From: Pteria penguin
Lineage: Eukaryota > Mollusca > Bivalvia > Pterioida > Pteriidae
Assembly (NCBI GenBank): GCA_035048485.1
Contig: CM068588.1
Coordinates: 29,634,769-29,698,768, forward strand
DNA: 64,000 nucleotides
Direction of reading: 5' to 3'
The notes under the pieces: generated by a model
Database searches by the model: none
Told to the model about the DNA's origin: nothing
The model's input: only the letters and a program-made list of their open reading frames with translations
In this document: in pieces, positions 29,735-40,670 of the stretch
How the letters are laid out: the number at the start of each line of letters is the position of its first letter
Numbering within the stretch: the stretch's first letter is position 1
Program-made: the position numbers and the translations under genes

Positions 29735-31225
29735 TCCGATCCGTCAAGCAGAGGATCCAGGGCGGGGTGACAAAGACCTAGAGGATACCGGTCAAGCAGA
29801 GGATCCAGGGCGGGGTGACATAGATCTAGAGAATACCCGTCAAGCAGAGGATCCAGGGCGGGGTGACATAGACCTAGAGGATACCGGTCAAGCAGAGGAT
29901 CCAGAGTGGGGTGACGTAGACCCAAATGATACCTGTCAAGCAGAGGCTCCAGGGCGAGATGACATAGACCTAGAGGATACCCGTCAAGCAAAGAACACAG
30001 GGCAGGATGACATAGACCTAGAGGATATACCAGTCAAGCAGAGGATGATCAGTGCGGGGGTGACATAGACCCAGATGATACCCTTCAAGCAGAGGACCCA
30101 AGGCGGGTTGACATAGACCCAGAGGATACCCATCAAGCAGAGGATCCAGGGCGGGGTGACATAGACCTAGAGGATACCGGTCAAGCAGAGGACCCAGGGC
30201 GGGGTGACAGACCTAGAGGATACCCGACAAGCAGAGGATCCAGGGCGGGGTGACATAGACCCAGAGGATACCCGTCAAGCAGAGGACCCAGGGCGGGGTG
30301 ACAGACCCAGATGATACCCGTCAAGCGAAGGATCCAGAACGGGGTGACATAGACCCAGAGGATACCCGTCAAGCAGAGGATCCAGGGCGGGGTGACATAG
30401 ACCCAGAGGATACCCGTCAAGCAGAGGACCCAGGGCAGGGTGACATAGACCCAGAGAATACCCGTCAAGCAGAGGATCCAGGGCATAGGTAACATAGACC
30501 TAGACGATACTCGTCAAGCAGTGAATGCAGGGCGGGATGACAGACCCAGAGGATACCGGTCAAGCAGAGGACCCAGGGCGGGGTGACAGACCTAGAGGAT
30601 ACCCGACAAGCAGAGGATCCAGAACGGGGTGACATAGACCCAGAGGATACCCGTCAAGCAGAGGACCCAGGGCGGGGTGACATAGACCAAGAGGATACCC
30701 GTCAAGCAGAGGATCCAGGGCGGGGTGACATAGACCCAGAGGATACCCGTCAAGCAGAGGACCCAGGGCGGGGTGACATAGACCCAGAGAATACCCGTCA
30801 AGCAGAGGATCCAGGGCATAGGTAACATAGACCTAGACGATACTCGTCAAGCAGTGAATGCAGGGCGGGATGACAGACCCAGAGGATACCGGTCAAGCAG
30901 AGGACCCAGGGCGGGGTGACAGACCTAGAGGATACCCGACAAGCAGAGGATCCAGAACGGGGTGACATAGACCCAGAGGATACCTGTCAAGCAGAGGACC
31001 CAGGGCGAGGTGACATAGACCCAGAGAGTACCCGTCAAGCAGAGGACCCAGGGCGGGGTGACATAGACCCAGAGAGTACCCGACAAGCAGAGGATCCAGG
31101 GCATAGGTAACATAGACCTAGAGGATACTCGTCAAGCAGTGAATGCAGGGCGGGATGACAGATCCAGAGGATACCCGTCAAGCAGAGGATTTAGGGCGGG
31201 ATGACATAAATCCAGAGGACACCCA
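29735..31225. repeat. Minisatellite array, 48-bp monomer
   Basis: About 31 copies of a 48-bp unit containing 'gacatagacccagaggatac', 'ccgtcaagcagaggatccag' and 'ggcggggt'. It stays open on both strands: plus GDIDPEDTRQAEDPGR, minus a Leu/Pro-rich frame. Some monomers are 45 bp, lacking three bases in 'gacatagacc'. It is far more GC-rich than the surroundings. No start context, splice site or promoter makes it a gene. Confidence 0.93.
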
Positions 31226-32020
31226 TATTAGACAGTTTTCTTCAGACCTATTTCATAGATAGAAACCATATGAGTCAAGGTCATCTAAAAGGGCGTTTTA
31301 AGAGGTGTTTTTGTTTATGGTTGTTCAGATATAAAAGTTTTGAAGAGTTCTTCGACCGAGTGTATCATGGTACATTGATGTCTGTCCATTTGTTAGTCCG
31401 CCTATAACACTTTGTAATAGTCTTTATGTATATTGGATAACGATGTGCCAAGACTTTGATTGAGGTCATACTTCCAAGGTCAAAATAAAGTGTCACATTC
31501 ACACATCCTCAGCACAAGTTTATAACACCATTTGTCAAGCATATTTAAAGCATCATCTTCGATAGGGCTGCAAAGAATGATAAATGCTGTAGAAGGCCGC
31601 GTTCAGGAGAATTGTTGTTGTTGGTTCCATTTTAACTTTGGAGTTCTTGGCATCTGTTCGTACTTACCATTTTCGCAAATTTTCATGTGAATTCTTTTCT
31701 CATCGCAGATTGCTTATGAAACCTGTTGTAATAACTGAATTTCACGATGTGCAAGTGATATGTGATGATAATTTGGCGTGGGCGGAGGTTTATCATCAAT
31801 AGCACTATCTCTACACATGGCGAAAATATCAAAAACAATTCTGAATCATTCTGTTGATACTACGACTGTTCTGACCCTGACAGATGAACTTCACATGCTT
31901 TTATTTTAAATGACAGGTAGTATTGACAGAAACCTAATTTCACACTGTTATACATCTCGTATCGACATAAGCGGAATCATGCCTTAGTTGTCTATCCGTA
32001 ATGTCTTTGTGTATACCGTT

Positions 32021-32118
32021 TGTCTTTTTCTAACTTTAAATTTTTATGATTTAAAGTGAGCACATGTCTAGTCATGTGCTCACTTAAAATCATAAAAATT
32101 TAAAGTTAGAAAAAGACA
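32021..32118. repeat. Near-perfect 98-bp palindrome
   Basis: Arms 32021-32066 and 32073-32118 with a loop of about 6 nt; the arms read 'tgtctttttctaactttaaa' then 'tttttatga', then 'gtgagcacatg'. Part of one arm recurs at 27390-27419, showing a repeat family. Confidence 0.85.
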
Positions 32119-33124
32119 CATTCTTCTTTGTTTATGGATTTTATACAGATGACTTTTCATTTTATGTGAAAAATCTACTCTGCAGTACTCATAATGAATT
32201 ATTTCCATAACGTTTGGTTACGTTAGTTTTATACGAGGCCGTTGTCGTGCCATTTTAAGAGAAGAAGAAATGTATTTCTTTTATCTCTTTCGAACGAGAT
32301 GACGAGATTAAAATAAATTCTTCTATAAAATGGAACGAAAACGGCTTCGTAGGTTTATCTTAAATTGTCAAAGCGATTAAAATTAAATATTTAAGTCACC
32401 TGATTCACTAAGGTGACTTTTTCAGCCAACAGTGTGGTCCATTAAAAATGAACATTTTCTATTGTTTGAAAGCTACTGGACCAAATGAATCGCTTTCAGG
32501 ATAAGTGATACATAAACAGTGAATTCTGTTTTATCTGTTATCACTTGGACATTTGATGTGGGACCAAAACCATATCTTCAAAATGTTCTTCTTTACGTCT
32601 AGAAGAAAAGGAACCAGAGTTCAACCCCTAGGTAGAGACCAGTATAGTGATGATGAAATTCAGCATAGAATTGTTTTCCTACTTCTATGCTTTTTAAAGA
32701 TACACTGAATACGTCCATATGGATAGAAAAGCATGCACCCCTATGCTTTTGAATTTCTTTACCTTGGGCTAGGTTTCATCCCTTAAGCTAGGCCCTATAC
32801 AGTCATAAATGACAATATACTATATGCAAATCTTATAAAATCTTCTCCTCTGCAGCTAGTTGTTGTTAAGAATAATAAGAATATGGCTAAAAAGGGCATG
32901 AAACCCTCTATGAAAATCTGAAACTCATGACCCGTGGCGGCAAGGGTCTTGCCCTTAGGACTGGTCAAATAACTATATAGTGAAAATGTACTTCGTGTTT
33001 GAAAATCTCCTTCTCTATTGTTCTTCATTGTAGGGAAAAAGTTAATAAATTATTAGAAAAAGAATGAATTCCTATACTAGAATTGTGAAATCCATTGCCC
33101 TCAATCAAGAATTCAGCCTATAGA

Positions 33125-33302
33125 GTTGGTTGGTTGGTTGGTTGATTGGCGTTTTACGTCACTTTTAACAATATTTCAGTTACATCACGACATGGAAGCA
33201 CGAGGTTACCAACCTCTTAAACATAGTAGCACAACCCGGGAATCGAACCCGAATCATCGGCGCTGCAAGCCAAGCGCGTAACCACTACACCAAGCTTGTC
33301 CC
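33125..33302 (-). mobile_element. tRNA-derived SINE (minus orientation)
   Basis: The minus strand starts GGGACAAGCTTGGTGTAGTG GTTACGCGC with A-box TGGTGTAGTGG and later B-box GGTTCGATTCC. It ends in a conserved-type tail ('gtgacgtaaaacgccaatca') and GGTT-rich 3' terminus. The acceptor stem does not close as a real tRNA. A similar tail fragment is at about 6720-6790. Confidence 0.7.
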
Positions 33303-33741
33303 TCAGCCTCTAGGGCAAAGCCAAAATGAACATAAAGATTATATATACAAAGTGTTTGAGAATATTTGTCTCTGCTTGTTTGCATTATAGGAAGTAACTA
33401 TACAATTAAAAGGAGCATGAAACCTTCTACCAAAGTTGTGGAAGTCATGACCACGAGGTAGAAGGGTCAGCCCGTAGGATTGGGGAGGGAGGGGGGATTA
33501 AGCCATATAGTCGTAATATATTAGAAATATTAGAAAACCATATCCTCTATTGTTGTGTATTGTAAAAAAAATCAGAATAATGAGTAGGAAAGGATGTACA
33601 CCCTCTACCAACATTATCAAATTAATGACCTCAAATAAGGGATTCGGCTTATTTATAGTCCTCAGATCTATATTTATGGAACTATTTTCACGAATCTGTA
33701 TAATAATGATTAATTGACGATACCCAAAATATGCGTGGTAG

Positions 33742-33819
33742 TGTCATATGTAATATAGATAATTTGTTTGGTCAATTATCATATTCATTATGACTATATT
33801 ATCTATATTACATATGACA
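33742..33819. repeat. Inverted repeat with perfect 22-bp arms
   Basis: 'tgtcatatgtaatatagata' plus 'at' at 33742-33763 is the exact reverse complement of 33798-33819. The 34-nt loop is AT-rich. Confidence 0.9.
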
Positions 33820-34047
33820 GTAGTAAATAAAACAAGATCAATGCTATGCTACAATTTTTGAAAGGGGGTGGGGAGGTGGGGGGTTGCAGTCTCCCATAAC
33901 TAATGTTTAAAGGGGAGGAGGGGGTGCAGCACTAAAAATGGTCGAAAATGACCTTTTTTGGTAAAACTTTTCCGACGAAAGGGGAGTTACAGGGGTTCTA
34001 AACCCTCTTTAAATCCGCCAATGCTATAGCAACTATGTTTAAATATC

Positions 34048-34846
34048 AAGGACATAAATCATTCTAAGGTAGGTTTTCACTTTACGTTGAAGAAAATCTG
34101 CTTAACAGATTATAAAACACAAGCTACAGGAATTGATTCGTCACCAGTGGCGTAGCGAGTTTAAACTTCGTGTATTCAAATTAAAAAAAGGCAGGGTCTG
34201 TGAAAAGCAAAAAAATATACATATAAAACAATGAAAACTTTAAAATATTAATTACATGAATTTTATACACTCTGATAAATATTAATAATACAATAAAGAC
34301 CTACAGCATGCTCTACAAATTACCTTGTATTCATTTGCGTGTTTGCGTAAAGGGCGCTACACCACTGGTCTCTCATACTTCACAAAGGAAATAAAATAGT
34401 TAAAATGAAATTAGCAAGTGCATGTGCATTTTCATTGAAAAAATCTTTAATTCATATAGAAACACTTCTCTGAGAAACATTTTCAATATTGCAAACTGAA
34501 AAATCTGAACATATCCGTCGGCGCCGATTCCGATCGAAATTGCGTGTAGGGTTTGCTTATTTTGAAGGTCATACGATCAGACTGTAACATGATACAGTAG
34601 TGTATGAAGATGGATTATCCTAAATGAAGCTACGCTGTATCCCAAGTGACCTATTGTGCCATAAGTCCATTATTTAATTATTCTAAATGATAATTCCTTG
34701 GTGAATGGGCATCGTCTATAATTAGTGTACGTGACGAATCAATCCCTGTAGTTATGTGTTTAAGCCCGTTAAGCAGAGCTCGTTTGCCCCGATGTATCAT
34801 TAAGGGAGAACCTACCTTACAATGATTTTATGTCCCAGATCACAAC
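34048..34846. mobile_element. Element with about 95-bp terminal inverted repeats
   Basis: Left arm 34048-34143 ('aaggacataaatcattctaa', 'ggtaggtt', 'attgattcgtcac') is matched in reverse complement by 34728-34846. The interior contains a second, complete MITE (34145-34367), so this is a nested insertion or composite. No coding frame. Confidence 0.65.
34145..34367. mobile_element. MITE with CAGTGGCGTAGCG ends
   Basis: 223 bp from CAGTGGCGTAGCG to its near reverse complement 'gcgctacaccactg'. CAGTGGCGTAGC-type ends are characteristic of hAT-like non-autonomous elements. No clear 8-bp duplication is visible. Confidence 0.7.
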
Positions 34847-35362
34847 TGTCCGAGGACATACAAATACAGCGTTTTATCTGTAAGTGTATTTGTCTCCCGT
34901 GGTTTCAGTCGGACGTTTTAAACCCTTTCCTTAATTAGGCGATTTTTTTTTTTTTTTTTTTTGGTTGCAGGGACATTTGTATTTAACAAACAAATCTATT
35001 TTGATATTACATGTAGCTGTGCTGTAGTCCGATATGTGAGACTTAAAACACAGAACTTACCTGGATGTGACATTTCGGATTAGCAGTGTTACTGAATTCT
35101 AATGCTGCTTGAAGCTTAGGGCATATAAATACACAATTTGAATTTAACTGACCATCTCCTAACGCAACCCAAAGTAAGCTTTAAAAGTAAAATTATTGAT
35201 GTGCGAAGAGCTCTTTACATACACTTCATTTCCTACCTTTTGTTGTTAGGTTAACCCTAACCTTGCTTTTATTTTAGATTTTTGTAATTTCTTCATTTTC
35301 AGTTTTAGATAATTAAAGGTAGTTTTATAAAATTATAAATAAATTGAAAGTCAGGAAATGGC

Positions 35363-35578
35363 ACTGGTCGGTAAGGTCAATCCGGACGCGCGGTATATCC
35401 GGACGATCGCTATTTTTGTTACTTATTGTCTGTTTCAAGTAATTTTATGTGCACAACTTGAAAAAAGAGTTCCTTGTTAAACTCTATGCCAATGGACATT
35501 GTAAAATGTGTTAATTTGACATGATTTTAACGAACTGTCGGGATTTACCTCCCATCCAGATTTACCATTCCGACCAGT
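35363..35578. mobile_element. MITE-like element with ACTGGTCGG ends
   Basis: Left 'actggtcggtaaggtcaatc' pairs with right reverse complement 'actggtcggaatggtaaatc'. 216 bp, no frame. Confidence 0.65.
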
Positions 35579-38519
35579 ACAGATATAAGCTTTTAATTAA
35601 ACATTACACTATATGGTATGTTAACAGTGGTGGATCCAAAACTTTTCAATAAATAACGAGGGAGGAGGGGATAGTCTTTCTCGTTCTCTCCCCAAAAAGT
35701 AAACACTTTAAGATTCAACATTTCCTGAAAAACTTAAAACATCATTAAACAACCCCCTCAATTATATAAATTATCCCTTTATACACACGGATTTATCCTG
35801 TATATATTATGAATATAATTTGCCAAAGTATTTCAGTGATAATTTTGAAAAGCACACATTACGTATGCCGAAATCCTTCCGGGTTTTTGGCTCTATTAAT
35901 GCTGTTCAAGTAAATCTGTTGTTCCTCAGTAATTATTGGCCGATCTGTCCAATATCGTTACTTTGCCTCTCCATCTGCACGCTACACCTGGAGGAGAATG
36001 ATATATTTTCCTTGCTCTGAAGGAAACGGATCCTATTCTTCTTGAGCATATTTGTGAGGAAAATGCGTATTATTCCTCAACCATTATTTCGATAGCTTAC
36101 GTTAAGTGCAGATCAATTTTATAACACATTTGAAATGTACCGGAGAAGCCAATCGCATAATTTGAACTTCGGTTTGGATGTAATTGACAACGTAGACTAG
36201 TACGTAATTAGATGATATAACCAATGATTTTCGGGTTTGTTGTCGTTAACGACACATTGTACGTCACTAAATTACTTGTAGCGTCAGCATAGGTGATGCA
36301 TAATACTCTACAGAAGTGTTTAATCAGAAGAAAAAGAAGAGTGATTAATATGGACATGGCGTCTCCTCATTTATAATGTAGATACTAGGTGGGTGATTAG
36401 GGACGATAACCTGCTGTTATAGGCTGATATCCATGCAGTCGTGCTTATTGGAATACATGCTTCTCCCGCGCCTAGTATCCTAAGGTGCCTCAACATGAAG
36501 ATCTTCTTATTGTATCAGATTCTTTTGAATGTATTTGGCGTCATTTTGGATTATTTCAGACCCCGACTTCATCTGGACGCTCCAGAACCTGGTTGCTGCG
36601 GTAAAGCGAAAGAGAAGTACAAATATTTTGTTACATATTTAGTTATATAAACGATTTTGTGATAGAATTACTAACTCTGTTGTAAAGAGACATGTTGGAT
36701 TACATAGTTTTGTTACATGTATTTATTGTTTAAATTGTTCTTTCATCAATAACTAAATCCTTTTCTATTCAAAAGAGTAATAATTGTATTGAAAATTATT
36801 TTCATCAGTACTTTGTATCAAGTTGCTGCAAAAGTTTGAATACTTTTAAGAAAGAAATACTACTTTCAGATATGATCACACTGTAACTTCCATTTCTCTT
36901 ATTTTGTAAACCTGACATTATTTGCTGCTATGATAAAATCGTGTAACTACTAACTTCGGTTGTCGTAACAATTTACACAAATGCTGTAATTCTTTAACGA
37001 ATTTTGAGTTTTTAAATTCTGTTGGTCGAAGATCAAAGGTGCTTATGCCATATCATGCCGTCAGGTGTTAATAAACTATTATTCTTATTACATCTGAAGA
37101 GGTAGTCGTATTAATCATGTTAGTATGGGACACTGAATGTATGCTACGGTATCATCTATTATTTGTCCAAAATGACAATCAGACTAATGAGATGTTTATA
37201 TGACAATCATACTGCATTTCTTGATATCTTTAACCTTTTTAGTAAAGGTATCGTTACTGGATGATAGGTTATAGCGTGTACTCGATCCTTCAAGTTATTA
37301 TATAATATAAATGAAAATTTGACAACTTTGTTTATATATATATTTCCTTTTAAAAGATACTTCCAAATGATGCGAGTCCTTTACTGTAGTTAAGAAAATA
37401 ACATAGTTGCACAGAAACGTAATATCAACCCTTTGGATTTCAAACTGCTAGTAGTCAATCATTTGCAATAACCCATTAAACAATTGTAAAGACATATTTT
37501 TCCCGCAATCAGTTTAGCGTAGGTGTCATTGAGAGAACTTCGGCTTTATTGGCTATACTAGTTGAAAAACCGTATGAGCTCGTGTGATACCCCGTCGTTC
37601 GTCCGTCTGTCCTGTTTTAAATATTTTAATTTGTTTTTGCTATTTCTTGAAAACTTCATTACAGACGCTAATTTTGTCAATTATGTGGTCAACTTATGTT
37701 TGTGTGTTTTTGATTGGTGTTTGGCTACTTTTCCGATGTAAGTTTATACAACCTTTGTTTCCCTCATCAGTCATACGGTGCATCTCTCTGTCTGTCCATC
37801 CGTGCATTGACCTTTAAACATTTTAAAAACTTGAAAATCAAAACCACTGAAAGGATTTTGATGAAACCTGGTAGTGATGTAGTATTGAAAGTCCAGAACT
37901 AGTGATTATGTTTTTGGCCCGAATTATTCGATTGCATTACAGTTAAGACACATTAGGACGGTCAAGTAAAGTGACAAACTTCAATCAGTTGGCGTGGTCA
38001 ATCGTTCTACGGGCTCCCACCTCCCCACTCACAGCAAAAGCAACACAATCAAGGAAACTAATCCTCCATATAGAAAACAAGGATCAACAGGTTTTGAATT
38101 ATTTTTGGACTTTGTCTTTTATGTACATTTTCAAGTAAATTCTTTGATATTCGCATTGTACATTGCTTACAAGGCGTTAATTGTATATGATAGCTAATGT
38201 AAAGGATATAAATGATATCATAAATTATTGAAATTATAAAATTCATTTTAGGAATTTTTTTTTCTTATATTTTCATATATGTTAAGATACATGTACGTGT
38301 TGTTTTTCTTTTCCCTTCCATTCCGAAAACATTTTGACGTCTTTTTGGACTTGTCATTTTTGTATATTTTCAGGTAATTTCTTAGATTTTCTACGTATGA
38401 TTTATTATTTTCTGGGAGCCCACCTTCCTTTGTGGCAAAGTTACTCTCCTACGACAAAAGTCTTCAAATCGACAGAGATACGTGTAGAGATCCCATGATC
38501 GAGTCAGTCGAAGCCCTTT

Positions 38520-38690
38520 CTTTCGGACTAGACAGTAAAAACCGAGGTCCAGCGTGATGGTATACATATCACAAGAAAGATCTCTCACTGCTTCATATGA
38601 GTTCGTTGTTCTCTGCATTGCGTCAGAATGATGCCGTCAATATATAAGTGCAATAATCTTGGTGTGACGTAATCAGAATCAAACAAATCA
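38520..38690 (+). mobile_element. Molluscan-type SINE fragment, second copy
   Basis: Shares 'aagatctctcactgctt', 'atatataagtgcaataatct' and the tail 'ggtgtgac..tcaaacaaat' with the copies near 18.2 and 53.4 kb, in the same orientation. Confidence 0.5.
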
Positions 38691-40404
38691 GGCTCGCTAC
38701 GAAGATTGACAAACTAAATGCATTAGACTGATGTACAAGGACGTTTTAGAAAACTATTTCGGTTTTGTTGTTTGTTTACTTTAGGTTTCATTCAGATATC
38801 AAATTGGTTTTGCTTTTTATTTCTATTCAGAGAAGGGAGGTTGTTTTATTCTATTTTCGACATCGTAAATTTTTCAACATTTTCAGGTGTTTTGTTAAAT
38901 TTTCTCATTAGATATTTTCTTTAAATGCAATGAATTTGGATTTTTTTGTATTCTTAAAAATAAATAAATAAATAAAAAGGTATTGTAATGGATAAGGATG
39001 AAAATCTCTTTTTTAATTTCTTATGACGAAGAGAAAGGGGGAAGGATTGCGCTACTAGTATGTTGTATTAACCTCTGGTAGACATCTTCTTTACAACTAA
39101 TGGGAAGATTCTCATGATACTTGGTAGATAAAGTAGATAAGGTCTGCTACAAGTGTTGTTATGTTTGGTCAGATACATTAGGGGTTGGGTCCAGGATGAA
39201 ACAATATAATCTCTAAAAGTTACCCCTCATTTGACAAACCGCTTCTATACCCTGGATACATAAAATGACACAGCAGAGTTATCTAGAAAGGCATATTAAA
39301 AAGTGTAACTGTTTTCATGTTTTGTTCTGTAATTAATTTTTTGACATTATTCTGGTTATTTCTTCGATTTTCTTATTGTACGTTTTTGATATAATGCATC
39401 AATTCTGAATACTTGGTCAGATTTATGGAAACAAATGTAATTCTAATGAAATCGAATTCAATAATTATTTTAAGAAGCTTTGGTTCGGAATTGGTGACGA
39501 ATCCTTCTCTTACGTAACGATGCTAATAAAGCAACATACGATTCTGATAATTATTAATATGTCACAGTAAATTAGACGATTTATGTTAGATGCCAGATAT
39601 AGAAAGAAAAAGATATTTTGATTGCATAGATACGCGAATATTTCGCATTAAATGTGTATGTATACAGTTATTTATTGAAAGCAATCTATTCATAAAGAGT
39701 ATGGTATCCTTAATATACAATAGCAATGAAATCGCAGCTCTCTTCGAAAAAAATTTTCTATTAGTTTTGGTTTACGTTAGTGTCTCAATAATTTAAAATG
39801 CAATAAAGTTTTAGAAGTATTTAGTTCGGGACTAGCAATTGTCAATTCAGAAATCCTGTCATGTAATTACATTACACTTTATGAAAGTCGGAGAAAAATT
39901 TGTAATTCAAAATTATGGAATATTTAGCTAGACAAAATATGAATCAGATTTTTATTTTCTTCCTTGTGTTTCAAATTCAGCGTTCTATTTCTACTTTGTT
40001 TACGAACTTTAGAGGACATTGTTGTTCTTACATACATACATACACACTCCGGAGCATTTGTCGTCTGTATTTGTATTGCGGCATAGGCATTTACAATGTT
40101 TGATGCCAAATACAATCCTGTTCCGTTTTACATTTATATGTGCAAGCAATTCCGACCTTAATGACTCTTCATTCCTTTTATTTTCAGTTTTTCAGTTTCT
40201 GAAACAGAAAAGATCCTCTCTACTGACTCAGTACAATGGTCATTCACAAATGGAGTAACATTTGTTATTTCAATTACCACCCCTAAGTAGTTACCACAAG
40301 TGCATTACAATCGTATATCTTTGAGGTGTCTTTGTGTGTGCTTATTCTTAATTTTTATTTCAATGGCGACTTTTCTCATACAACTCAAATGCCTTCCCTA
40401 ATTA

Positions 40405-40670
40405 TACCCCCTGCAAACAAAGTTTGGAGGGGCATATAGGAATCACCCTGTCTGTCTGTCTGTCTGTCAACCTTTGTCCGGGGCATCACTTTTTTATTCT
40501 TTATCATATGATGATCGTACTTGGTACATTTGTTCCTTTGGAGATGCCGGTGTGTCATGACCCTGAACCAAGGTCGTGGGTCAAAGGTCAAGGTCATATA
40601 TATAGTTCTATGCCCTATTTTGAATTTTGGTGCCGCGGGGGGTATTTGTCCCGTTAGGACAGTTCTAGTT
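40405..40670 (+). repeat. Bivalve-type dispersed repeat
   Basis: 'taccccctgcaaacaaagtt', 'tggaggggcatatagg', then '(ctgtctgt)n', and 'gggtcaaaggtcaaggtcat'. This is the class of repeats with short palindromic starts and phased TGACCT-like motifs seen in bivalves. Open frames here are not genes. Confidence 0.6.

Noticed and set aside
30181..31113. Frames on both strands in the 48-bp array
   Set aside because: The repeat lacks stops in several frames; being open on both strands at once is not evidence of coding.
29735..31225. CRISPR-like array
   Set aside because: Repeats are contiguous with no unique spacers and no cas-type genes, and the setting is an animal genome.
33245..33302. Possible tRNA gene on the minus strand
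   Set aside because: It has A- and B-boxes but no closing acceptor stem and continues into a SINE body and tail.
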